Below are positions 14,101-24,260 of a stretch of 64,000 bases of DNA, one piece after another. This DNA comes from Aquila chrysaetos chrysaetos. Lineage: Eukaryota; Chordata; Aves; Accipitriformes; Accipitridae. Position 1 is the stretch's first letter. Every line of letters starts with the position of its first letter. The translations under genes and the position numbers were made by a program. The stretch spans positions 24,274,041 to 24,338,040 of the forward strand of contig NC_044011.1 of the NCBI RefSeq assembly GCF_900496995.4. Reading direction: 5' to 3'. Under the pieces are notes generated by a model. It searched no databases. It saw nothing but the letters and a program-made list of their open reading frames with translations, and was not told where the DNA came from.

Positions 14101-16019
14101 TACTTGGATTATGTTATTCTGAAGAATAATAAAATAACATAGCTTTGCTTATTGCAAGGATACTACTAGTAAGTGAATACAAAGACTGTAAGCTTTAAAG
14201 ATTTAGCAGATTAATTATAATTATAATCAAGACTGAAGGACCCTGCAAGGCTAACCTACCAAGTGATAACACATCAGACGAAACACAACTTAAAAAAAAA
14301 TTACCAGAAAGGGATACAATGATAATCATCCATTTAACTATTTTTGCACAAGTAATAATGCAAAGTTCAATATAAATCCAAAATTAATGGAACACCACAT
14401 TTTATTTCTGAAGATTCAAAACACAATTAAAATGAAAACAAGGAAACTGTTTCATTTCCAAGAGGAATAGTTCATTAAATGTTCCAGAAATATCCCTTAT
14501 TACAAAATGGTTCTCTGTGTAAAGCTTAAAACACCACATAAAATATGAAGAAAAAGTACTAATGCCTAAAACACTTCACTGGAATAAAATCAGATCCTCA
14601 AAAAGAGAAAGGTCTCTCATTACTAACTGAAATACTACCAGCAATTACCAGATTCCCTCTGGCTATCAAGAAACCAGGTGTCTTAAGTCTAAATTTTGGC
14701 TAATGTTGCCTATACAAATTCCAACGTGTATTTTCTACTTTCAGAACAACTCTACATCTAAGACAAGTATAAACAAAACTTTCTAGCAAAGTCCTGGAAT
14801 TCCCAAATGCTCTGAGATTTAATATAGTTGTTCCCTTACCTCAGTAAATTATATAAGACTAAATACATGACATAAAAAAGCATGCATAGTTAAGACTTTT
14901 CCACTCAACCAGCCATTCAACATAAGAACAAACATGAGCAGAAATTCTCAATTATCAGATTATATAACCCCTACATTATTCTTGTACTTGTTAAATCATG
15001 GAACAGACAGGAAGAAAAGATATTTCAGGGTAAGATGATACAAAAGATCCCCCACAATATTCGTGTCAGGATATCCTGGATCTTACAAAACCAGCCTCTA
15101 CAATCTCTTCTTCACATAGTACATTTTGAAGAATCAAAGACTGCACTGTAATTTTCAAACCTACTTCGGTTTATTTTCATTTTGGATTCTCTTAATCTTT
15201 GACTTTCTCAGAGAACAGATAGTACAGATGTACGATGAGTTAAAATTCACCTGAGATAGCTCCTGGTATTAAAAAATAAACCCAAATTTGGAGATGGTGG
15301 TAAACTGTTGAGTTTAACTTTTTAAACATAATGCACTTACTTTCCTTGTTTGCAGACACAAAAGGTATCGAAGCTGTACCAGAAACATCGCACAGCATGA
15401 AAGAAATAATTCTCATTCACTGCCTGAATGAGACAACACATGCTAACTACAAGAAAATACATTTTCTTAAAGACCTCTCTGCACTTCTTGAATCCATTTG
15501 AACAACATCTCACTAAAATAATAGGTTGTTTGAATTTTAAATAAGATTATCAATTTTACTGGAAAATGTTAAACTACAAACTGCCTAGTTAAAACAGCAA
15601 TACATCCAACTTTAAATTCCTATCTATAAGGACAGCTAAAAATATTGCTAGTGATTTTCTTATTAAATTAAATAGGAATGTCTCTCTTCCTTATTCTAAG
15701 TGAATGACAAAATAAGCAATACTGGAACAGTACAGAGGGGAAATTTAAGCCAGCTTCAGTCAAAATAATGTGAAATCTGTAAGACTGACAAACTGAACAA
15801 AAAGATAATATTTTTCCTCTAGTCTTTTCCAGAAAAGCAATTTTATTCACAAAAATGTTACTTAAAATAAAGTTACTCTCTGATTAGGCTGCTAATGTTC
15901 CTTTAAAATATCTGAAAAAAAATTATTTTGCTCAAGATCAAACACTGTTCTCCTTATAAACACGTGCAGCTGTTGAAGTAATTCTGGTTATACCAAATTA
16001 GTATAATAAAGAATATCAC
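11151..16019 (-). other. AKAP7: AKAP7 intron 3
   Basis: About 4.9 kb of AT-rich intron. No exon, RNA gene or recognisable transposon was seen. Short A-rich runs occur but no long satellite. The open frames present, including one of 90 codons at 11670-11942 (minus), are low-complexity or without resemblance to known families. Confidence 0.8.
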
Positions 16020-16165
16020 CTCTGGATTGGTAATTGGAAGAGAAATGAAATAATTTGGCTGATACTGTTTTTTCTTTTTCTTCTTTCTCTCACTGCCTTC
16101 TTCAATTTCCCTTCCAGTAGTCCTCTTTCTTTTCTTTTTTATATTTATTTCAGAGGTTGCATGCA
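16020..16165 (-). CDS. AKAP7: AKAP7 coding exon 3 (basic NLS-like stretch, start of central domain)
   Basis: A 146-bp exon encoding residues 116-163 plus the last two bases of codon 115. It contains two lysine/arginine clusters (KKKRKR and RKKKKKK, roughly residues 122-145) separated by an acidic linker, which read as a bipartite nuclear localisation signal. These are followed by QPNYFISLPITNPE, which matches QPNYFLSIPITNKE in mammalian AKAP7 and opens the 2H-like domain. The acceptor is a T-rich tract ending in TCTTCAG before 16165. The donor is GAG|GTGATA at 16019. Phase is 1 in and 0 out, consistent with both neighbours. The basic cluster agrees with the nuclear pool reported for AKAP7 gamma. 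Localisation in this species is inferred. Confidence 0.94.
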
Positions 16166-17252
16166 CTGAAGAGAAAAAAAAATTACTTTCAGCATACAGA
16201 AAAATCAAAACGAAGATACACTTAATATCATGCCAACAGGAGCTGGACTTCGGTCAACTGACTGGAGCATGTCTTCCCAGTCATCAGATCTGCCCATGCT
16301 CTGAACTGTCTGATTAGGATCCTACTCCAACCTGAATTAATATACTCATACAAGTGGAGTACCATACTTGAACTAACAGCCTACACCTCTAAGCAGGGCT
16401 TATAAACTGCTAACATAGACACGCAGCTTCCAAACTACTGTGTTTCATTTAGCCAACTCACACTGCAGTGTAATAGGCCTGCAGATTGTCTACACTTGAA
16501 TATGGACATGACTTCAGAGCAAAAGGACCAACATTAAGTTTCAAAAATCCCATGCATGCTGCATTTTGAAATATAAAACATAGTAATACATAGGATTATT
16601 AAGGGAAAAGGTTGTATTAGACTAGGACTGGCCAACCTATAGTTCAAGGACGAAACTCAGCCCAGAAGAAAATTTAATCCAAGCCAGATCTACTGTCTAC
16701 CTCCTCCTTTGCCAAAGACACACATAGCAACACATTCCCACATAGACACACATTCCCACATAGCAAATGAAAAGTGCATGTCCTCAATTCTTCCTTTGCA
16801 CCATAAATTATTTTTCTCCTAGCTTATTTCCTCAGGACTTTGCAGACCCTCTCCCACCATGTGGCCTGATACATACACATAAGCTGACCAGGCTGCAGAC
16901 ATCCACTGTCCAATTAAAGGTGCACTTCTAGCCCCATGCTTGGATACACATATTGGAAGATAGCTCATAAAAGCCACCACTTAAGAAGCTTATATACAGT
17001 AATGTGAATTGACATATGAGATGTCTTTATTCTGTGACTCATTGCTGCAATGGATCACAAAGTGGTAAATTTTTAATATGTTCAAGTATTTGCAGGACTG
17101 AGTACTAATAAGAGAGGCTCTGGACTGGATCCTGCTTGCAGAGAGACTCTGTTCCATGTGCTAGGCCCACTTGTACCTGCCAACAGGCAGGACCAAGAAC
17201 TGAGTGCGTGATGTGTCTATGCTTCCACACTACTTCTCTTTAATATACTTAC
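16166..17252 (-). other. AKAP7: AKAP7 intron 2
   Basis: A 1.1-kb intron starting at the strong donor GTAAGTATAT. A stretch near 16.62-16.70 kb (around GACTGGCCAACCTATAGTTC) faintly resembles the ends of old hAT-type DNA transposons, but too weakly to call. Nothing else was recognised. Confidence 0.8.
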
Positions 17253-17402
17253 TAACAAATTCATCTTCAATATCTGTGTCGACAAATGGCATTTCTGCCA
17301 TCAGATATTCTACCGAATCAGCATGACATGGCTCTTTTCTCTGTTGTGTCCTTTTCTTATTCTCCTTAAAGATTTTCTTTTGCTGTACATTTTCCAGCCC
17401 AT
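17253..17402 (-). CDS. AKAP7: AKAP7 coding exon 2 (variable N-terminal region)
   Basis: A 150-bp exon encoding residues 66-114, with split codons at both ends. The peptide begins GLENVQQKK, comparable to ECENVSRKK in mammalian AKAP7. It continues through a lysine-rich segment to AEMPFVDTDIEDEF, which aligns with the conserved VDMPFATVDIQDD segment. The acceptor is TATATTACAG before 17402. The donor is A|GTAAGTATA, a near-consensus site with GT at 17252-17251. Entry phase fits the GAT (Asp) codon formed with exon 1, and exit phase fits the ATG (Met) codon formed with exon 3. This is the fast-evolving part of the protein, so support comes mainly from the two short conserved words and from perfect splice-phase agreement. 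Confidence 0.9.
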
Positions 17403-20293
17403 CTGTAATATATTTAAAACAACACACTGGATCTTAGTTTTTCATATAACCAGCTAAGAGACATCATACACAAGCAATATATCAAGTATACATTACTCTA
17501 ATTATCAGCAAAAGGATATTGACATACAACCCCCTTAAGAATACTGCTCTTCCTCCTTGTCAACATATCAGCAAAAATACTTCCATGCTTTATGTGGAAT
17601 AGCAAAAAAAGGGGGTTCAGCCTTCTATATTTAATAACTTATGGTCTTGATCGGTTCTAAGTAAATGCAATTATGTGCCAAAAAAAAGGGATACTTATAA
17701 CCAAGCATGAAAAAATAAAGTCTTCGGACATCACGTAAAGTTCACTTTAGATAATAATAATGGCATACAAAATTCAGTGTGGACAAACACTGGCAAATTA
17801 ATTCCAATGTAAACACACTGAAAATGAGGCACAGGAAGGGAATCCTACCATTCCACATATAACAAAGAGCTCTCATCTGACTATATCATTCAGGAATGAG
17901 ATGATTATTCTACTCCTGCATCTCCCACACAGTATAGTATGTTATAGACAGCAATGATCTGAACTTCTTATTCTAAAAACTGACTTTTAGTATTTAAGCT
18001 AAAGAAGGAATCAATATAAATCAAAGGAGGAATCAAAATACTCATCTTGCATGTATAAAGATATACATGAAGTTCTATCTCAGAGTAATACCACAGACAG
18101 AATAATCTCCACTAAAAAGTCTTTAAATATGTCTTTTTCCCCAAGAGTACTAAGCATGAGTCATTTCCTTATGTCTGCTTTGTGTTTCTGCATCAGTAAA
18201 CTCTAATATTTGCGTATTAAGTTATACCTTAAAAAAAATGAAAAAGTAAAACCTTATCTAGCAGCAAAAAATGTGCACATAACCAGGCATCCAGCAATAT
18301 TCTTTTGGGAGAACTCCACAATGGGATTACTGTAGTGGAAGAAGCCTTATGTCAGAATTGCAGTTTATCCCAGGACAGCTCATTACTACAGACAACACAC
18401 TTTCAAAGCTCCTCTTGTGACCAGTGCAGATAGTCCAAATCTGGCCCAAGGGGAAAATTTGGCAGCAGAAGTGCATATTATGTTCTTGTGGCATGTAAAG
18501 CTACACTACATGTATAAAATCAATATCACAGACCCAGTCTGGGTTATTATAACCCTGTGGAGTGTGCATATATCACTTTATGCTAGGGAAGATAAGTAAA
18601 AGAACAACCTGATCAAATGCTAACTCAAATCACTCTAACCTAAAGTAGGGAGGCATAAATCACTCCGTGGTTGTGGTCTGACACCTAACTTTAACCCAGA
18701 GGCTATTAAAAAGAAACAAAGTATTTAGATTTGTTGCTTGTTCCCCCTGTAGACACTAAAGAACTATGCACAACAAACAGACGTTAAAGCAATGATAAAA
18801 TTACTACTTAATGTTTAGATTGAAGTAAAGGTCATACAGAACAGATTGCTGCTGGTGATCCACAAGCATACAGCAAACAACAATCCTTCCTTCAAAGGGA
18901 TCTCAAAGTGAAGGACAAGACAGAAAGCCATGAAACCGACAAACAAGTAGGCCAGTCTGGGTCAGAAACGTTATCAACAAGATTCAGAAATGCAGAATCA
19001 TAACCAGCTGGGATCAAAAAGGATTTGTTAAGGCAGAATCAGCTGCAGAACAAGGACTCACATAAATCTGAGGGGTGTACATTGCAGATTATGCGTTTCC
19101 TTTGCTCTATCTGCTCAAAAAGCAACATACTTGTGCCACTTTGAAAAATTCTGTCTGCTCACAGCAGCAGATGGGCATAGCACAGGCACAGCTAGTGACT
19201 AACAATGTCCCTTCTCAAATCAATTAGTTGAACTGAACAGGCACTGCTTCTAAATTCTACAGGTTGTGCCCCAAGCAAAAAAACTCCATCCCTCACCTTT
19301 TCTGAAATATTTATTAAAGAAATCAGCAACAAAATTCAAGAATCGTGTTCTAGTCACTAAACCAACCTGAAAACAAGATTTTTCAAAACTCTTGACATAA
19401 TGCTGATAATCTGAGACCTAAGTAACAAAACCAGCTTCCATGGGAACTCCTCAACCACCAAGCTGTTATAGGATAAACTCTTTTTTCTTGATTGCATGCT
19501 TAATTATATTAGACTGAATTTCATATATGAACAGGTGCATACACTATTCCTATATTTGTATTTAAGTGGCTGCTGCTCTTCACCAGTATTTAAGTCATCT
19601 GTTCCAGCAGAAAAAATATCATGATACACCTAGCTCATAGAAGAGAGAATACAAAAACAAGGAGCAATAAAACATATTTGGTTGCATTCTGTTCCCAGCC
19701 CTCTTCTCTCCATACTCAGATTACAGTTTCAGATAGAATAATCTTCTATTATTTGACACCTACACATCACAGATCACAGTGAGATTAGGTCTCCAGGCAC
19801 TGTTCCCTGTTTAATATGTTTATGTTAATACGTTTAATATGCCTATCTTCATATGTTTAATGACAAATGAATCCTTTGGAGACAATTTAACTGAAAGCTG
19901 CTGTAGAAATAGATGGTCTTACTCTCCAGGCATTTTGAACCTCCAGGGCTGGCACTAGTGTCTACACAGCCAGGGAACTGAAAAAGCTTAAAAAAAAAAA
20001 CAAACACAAAAACCAAACCCTGGGGAAAAAAATGGTACATTTAGTATTCAGCCAGGTCAGATGCTTACACTGACTGCAGGCCTGGGGACAGAGCAGGGGC
20101 AGGCGGAGAAAAGAAAAGCAAGACGACTTTTTAGCAACAACCCACAATTAGGTTGAAACATCTTCCCCCTCCTGTGAAATCTACCTCTTTGCCATTTGAT
20201 CTCTCAATACGTGTGCACAAGCCAGAGTTTTTCCAGCCTCTCTGCCCAACGTGACCGTTTTAACGCCTAACGGACATCAGCAACGACGGGCCT

Positions 20294-20312
20294 CCCCCCC
20301 CCCCCCCCCCCC
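20294..20312. repeat. C19 homopolymer (G19 on the AKAP7 sense strand)
   Basis: Nineteen consecutive C in intron 1 at the edge of the CpG island. The transcribed RNA would carry a G-run able to form a G-quadruplex. Length is uncertain because such runs sequence poorly. Confidence 0.9.
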
Positions 20313-20377
20313 ACTTCAGCAAGACCCACACCCTGCCCGTCGGCAGCGGAGGGCGCCGGGCCAGCGCTGAGGTGACA

Positions 20378-20469
20378 GCGAGGCCCCGCGACCGCCTCCC
20401 CCGCCGGCTGCGGGCGCCTGCGGCCGCAGGCGCCCGCAGCCGGCGGGGGAGGCGGTCGCGGAGCCTCGC
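20378..20469. repeat. 92-bp near-perfect palindrome with no spacer
   Basis: Base-by-base pairing around the centre at 20423/20424 (within CCTGCGGCCGCAGG) holds for 46 positions each side, with one mismatch (20385 against 20462). Pairing ends at 20377/20470. It is almost entirely G and C and lies in AKAP7 intron 1, 35 bases past the exon 1 donor. As DNA it could extrude a cruciform, and as RNA it would form a very stable hairpin. It may also be an assembly or read fold-back artefact. Confidence 0.95.
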
Positions 20470-20504
20470 AGGCGCCTGCCCTCTTCCCCCCGCCGCCTCC
20501 TCAC

Positions 20505-20697
20505 CGTGCTCCGCTGTCGCGCCGGCTCCGCGGGAAAGGTCCCCGCCGCCATCGCCCCCCTCCGCTCCCGCCGCCGGCCGCAGCGCCATGAGGCGCGAGA
20601 GCGCGGGCACAGCCCGCCGGGAGAGGAGGAGATCGCGGGCCGCCGCCGGCCGCGCCGAGTAAAGCGCGGGGAGAAGCCGCCGCAGCAGCCGCTGCAT
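20505..20697 (-). CDS. AKAP7: AKAP7 coding exon 1 (N-terminus, start codon)
   Basis: A 193-bp coding part of the first exon, encoding 64 residues and the first base of codon 65. The start at 20697 was chosen because a TAA stop lies in frame nine bases upstream, a G stands at -3, and the frame exits in phase 1 at CACG|GTGAGG, exactly the phase exon 2 needs. The peptide starts MQRLLRRLLPALYSARPAAA. It is rich in Arg, Leu and Ala, and has one acidic residue in roughly the first 45. That pattern resembles a mitochondrial presequence, or a membrane-associating amphipathic helix. The best-known mammalian gamma/delta forms start differently (short MERP-type N-terminus). The exon lies in the CpG island. 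Gene identity follows from the downstream exons. The exact start and the targeting role are inference. Confidence 0.72.
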
Positions 20698-20836
20698 GCC
20701 CGGTTAGGGCGAGTACGGCTGCCCGCCGGCAGACAAGCGGGTCGGAGGGAATCCAGCGGAGCCGCCGCGGCCTTCGGGCAAAGGCCGGCGGCAACCGGCG
20801 GGAGCGCGGGGCGGAGGGAGGCCGTGCGCCCGGCGG

Positions 20837-20855
20837 ACTACAGCTCCCAGCGTGC
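20837..20855 (+). promoter_or_regulatory. ZNF143/STAF-type binding site
   Basis: Reads ACTACAGCTCCCAGCGTGC, very close to the well-known ZNF143 (STAF) consensus ACTACAATTCCCAGCATGC, a promoter-proximal motif of CpG-island and bidirectional promoters. It lies about 140 bases upstream of the AKAP7 start codon. Confidence 0.8.
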
Positions 20856-20970
20856 TCCGCGCCGGGCATGGCGGGAGGCGAGTCGTGCCCGTCCTCCCCG
20901 CCGCCTAACGCTCTGTGATGGCAGTGTTCGGCTGAGCCGTCCAGTTCGGAGTGAAAGCACCTAGATAGCG

Positions 20971-23890
20971 TGTCCTGAAACGTGAAATCCGCATTTGCGT
21001 GCGTTGCTTTTACTCAGTGTTTTCACGAAATGCCGCTGCCCGAGCGCTCGTCCCACAGAAGGGCTGCAAATAACGGGAGTGGTTTGGGCCGGTGTCTCCC
21101 CAAAATAACCAGTTGTAGCTTAGGGCTGCAGAGCAATAATTAACATCTTTAGCTGCGGTCTGGGGGAGAATAGATCGTCTTGCTCTAAATTTGCTCTGAA
21201 CTCCTTCCTTTGTGCAGCGCTCCCGGACCCCTCTGACCGACGGCACCAACGCCTCCGCTGCGGCCATACAGTTGGGAATCAGCCTCGGGAATGAGCGGGA
21301 GAGGCTGCTCCTCTGAAGGGAGGAATGGGAGAAGCTCTTTTCCCGCTTAAAAAAAACCAGACTTGGTGCCTCTTGGAAGCCGTATCCTGTCGCTGCGTTC
21401 TGTGGGAGAAGCCAAGCCAAATGTCGCCTGGTGCTTTTGCAGATAGGTCTGTGCATATAGACCAGATCTGAGGGAGCCGGCTGTTTATATAAAGATTCCT
21501 AGTTTCATTTTTAAAGAGAGATGGCAAACGCAAATAAATAAAATAGGATGGTCGTGATAGGGAGGAAGCTGCGTGGCTGCCGGATGTTAGAAGCTGAGAG
21601 ACGAGTGAAAAATGAGGCCAATTTCTGTATTTGGCTCCTCTGTGCTCTCCCTTTGTGGGAGATAAAATCTGTTTGGAAATATTTACCTCTATTTTGAGCC
21701 ATTTTGTGCTGTGTTTGCCTTCACTGTCTTTCACGCAGTATTTTCATGTGGTCTGCACAGTCCTGTGGAGACCAAAGGCTGGACGTGACACAGAAGTCCA
21801 AGTTCTGTGGAATCCAAGAGAAGCTTTAGGATGAGGCTGCTGGCAGTTTTTCTTACTATACGCATTTCATCTGACTATCAGCTGTCATTTGGAGAGTAAA
21901 TACATCAGTGGCCACCTCCTCCTAGCCTGTTAGCATTGGCAAGTAAGATACTTCCATGAAAATTTGATTCCATAGATTATAGATCAAATACTGGGAGAAA
22001 ATCTTTTGGTATCAAGTGCCTCTTTTAAAATACAAATTTAAAATGCAGTTTTGGGTCTGAAACTTCTCCAAGTCAATTCATTAGGTGTTTTGCAGCAATC
22101 TTCAGCAAGAAAACTCTAGAAAAAAACATTTCTGTTTGTACAGTTGACAGGGGAGTCCAATGCAATGTTTAGATAAGTTAGCATTTAATAGTCCTCTTAA
22201 CAATTGAAAACATAATGCATTTTTAGTGGAGCTAAAATTGTATCTAACCAATTCCCACTAGCCTAGCACTAATACTTAGATGTATTCTTTGGGTTCATGA
22301 GGTGCCTGAATATACTATCTCCAGGATGAGGGGAAGTGAGAAATTGAAAACACCTTAGCTGGAGCTGGTAACAGTTACCATGAATTGTCCCTACAAGTCA
22401 TAAAAGTGGTGTTAGAGGGAAATGTTCAATTAAGGACTAGAAAGCTGAAGTAACAAGTTGTGATTTTTCTGCCTGCCAAAATAATACTGCACAAGTTTCA
22501 TAGAGGTCACTGACCTGGTGCCTGGCAGAAACTGGTTTTCACTATTGCTTATGTTTGGCCTAAAGCCAGCACTTTATCAATTTGCTGTGGCCTTGCCTTT
22601 ATTAAAGAGAGTTTCTGATTAACCTCTCAGCCATACAGTTGTCCCTTTGAGAAAAAAACCAAACAACACATAATGACAGCTGAGTGACTCTAACAGAAAG
22701 AGGAAGCAGAGTCGGCTCTACAAATGTATTTGCTTATACAACCGCACTGCCCATGCCTGTTAGCCTCTCACCCACCTTACCGTCTCTTAATCCACCCACT
22801 AACTTCGGTCAAATTCAGTAGAGAGTAAGAGGAGTCAGAGGTATGATATTCCCACACCTTTCCTGAAAATGAGTGGTTTGGGAGAAAAGAGAGACTCATT
22901 TAGCTCCCAAATGAGGCAAAGAAGAAACAAAGCTGTGCATATGTTTTTCCACGAAACAGTGTCTGGCCATGAGTACTGGTCAGCTCATTACATGATAGGT
23001 AACGGTACATGTGATCATTACATATTATGTCTCATCTTAGTCAAGCAAGAGATATGGGGGAGCTATGAGATTTGGGGTGTGACTCACTGTGGGAAGTTAG
23101 GAAATAAAGGGGCAGGAATGAGATGTGTTACAGAGAGGCCTAAATATCAGAAGGGGACATTGGGATGTGGTGTAGGAGGTGCGAGGGAGTTGAAGGTATT
23201 GTAATGGGAGGGCATGGAGACTATAGGGGAAGCTTGGGTTATTGTGATAAGAAGGGAGGCCATAACAGATACAAAACAAGGCTTCATGACTGACACTCCT
23301 GATACAGCAACTTGTTTTCTGACAAGTGAAGGAGAACAGACCATGATCTGATAGTAATAAAAAATTTGCTAGAGAAACAAAGAGAAGTGTGAGTTGCAGA
23401 ACTACAGATAATGCAAAATGAGAGGTAGAGGAGTGCCTGGGATGAAGTAATTTAATGCAAAGATCAGAAAGCAAATAGGCTAGAATTTCCACAATAACTG
23501 GTATAAAAGGAAGACATGCATGAAGATGCTATCAGTTGTATTTAATGAATAGAAACTATCTTTGATTGACATCTAGAATGAATATGAAGATTAATGTGAA
23601 AAGGAATAATGTAAATGGATATTTTCATGATCTGTTGATCACAGGTGGTTCATTTACATTGCGGGAGGAGGGAGCAGTACAGTGGGAATCAGCTGAAAAA
23701 TTAACTGATTACCCAGAGCAGCAATTCTTCACTTGCTACCCTCTGGATAGCGACCTGTCATGAGGGACACTGGCTAAAGATCACCATAGACACTTAAATG
23801 CTATTCATGTCAAGGTATTGTTTCAGACACCTCCAGGTTCCTCCAGGCTTGAGGAATGATGACTGTTGGGTAGACAGAGGATTCACCTAA
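20971..23890. other. Intergenic sequence upstream of AKAP7
   Basis: The first 500 bases are the GC-richer shore of the CpG island, followed by ordinary AT-rich DNA. Open frames up to about 150 codons just outside the island overlap on one strand in different frames and show no family resemblance. No transposon was recognised. Confidence 0.6.
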
Positions 23891-23899
23891 CAAATTGGG

Positions 23900-24260
23900 G
23901 CATGAATGTCTTTGCCAACAGGCTTGCCAGCCTCATAAGGAGGGCTTTAAACTAGGTTATTGAAGGATGGAGAAGCAGTCCCACCAGACCTAAGCTGGAA
24001 TAAAACTGGAAGAGCTAGAAAAGATGTGCTGACAGAGAGGTAGTGGTAGATAATGGGAAAGTGGATGCAGGACAGCACGATGGCAGAGGCTATCCCTCTC
24101 TGCCTGAGCAAGCAGCATGCTTGGGGACCCATCCCATGTTCCTGCACACAGACTAGCATTTAGGGGGACTTCAACAGGCTGGAGAGGTGGAACAGCAGAT
24201 GGTTGCTACATGAAATTCAGCAAAGGCAAATGTAAAATCTTGCATCTAGGGCAGATGAGT
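23900..24260 (+). mobile_element. CR1 LINE fragment (degraded)
   Basis: Two CR1-like parts are visible. Near 23.92-23.96 kb, GGGCTTTAAACTAGG matches a CR1 internal segment. Near 24.17-24.26 kb, a frame reads KFSKGKCKILHLG, which matches the well-known KFNKGKCKVLHLG stretch near the end of the CR1 reverse transcriptase. The reading frame is broken upstream and no intact ORF remains. No 3' end or target-site duplication is visible, so it is a dead internal fragment. The second part is the more certain. Confidence 0.65.

Larger units (their letters stand above)
17403..20504 (-). other. AKAP7: AKAP7 intron 1
   Basis: About 3.1 kb from the donor GTGAGG beside the CpG island to the exon 2 acceptor. 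The first 230 bases of the intron are still in the CpG island and contain the 92-bp palindrome and a C19 run. The rest is AT-rich with no recognised gene or transposon. Confidence 0.8.
20270..20970 (-). promoter_or_regulatory. AKAP7: CpG island and promoter of AKAP7
   Basis: About 700 bases of very GC-rich, CpG-dense DNA between AT-rich flanks. It covers coding exon 1, the start of intron 1 and the upstream region. It has no obvious TATA box. A ZNF143-type site at 20837-20855 lies about 140 bases upstream of the start codon on the minus strand, a usual distance from the start sites of CpG-island genes. Transcription therefore probably starts somewhere between 20700 and 20850. Divergent plus-strand transcription is possible but nothing in the sequence proves it. 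Confidence 0.85.

Noticed and set aside
16620..16720. Possible hAT-type DNA transposon end in AKAP7 intron 2
   Set aside because: Only a short GGCCAACCT-type resemblance, with no terminal repeats or 8-bp duplication visible.
20372..20964. Plus-strand frames of 96 and 152 codons and alternative minus frames in the left CpG island
   Set aside because: Shadows of AKAP7 exon 1. The repeated RLPRRLRAP-type words on both strands come from the palindrome, not from two genes.
21010..21734. Minus-strand frames of 148 and 151 codons upstream of AKAP7
   Set aside because: Different phases, no family resemblance, and no splice junction into AKAP7 exon 2 with correct phase. Probably chance in the island shore.
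23947..24159. 70-codon minus-strand frame
   Set aside because: Antisense to the CR1 fragment.
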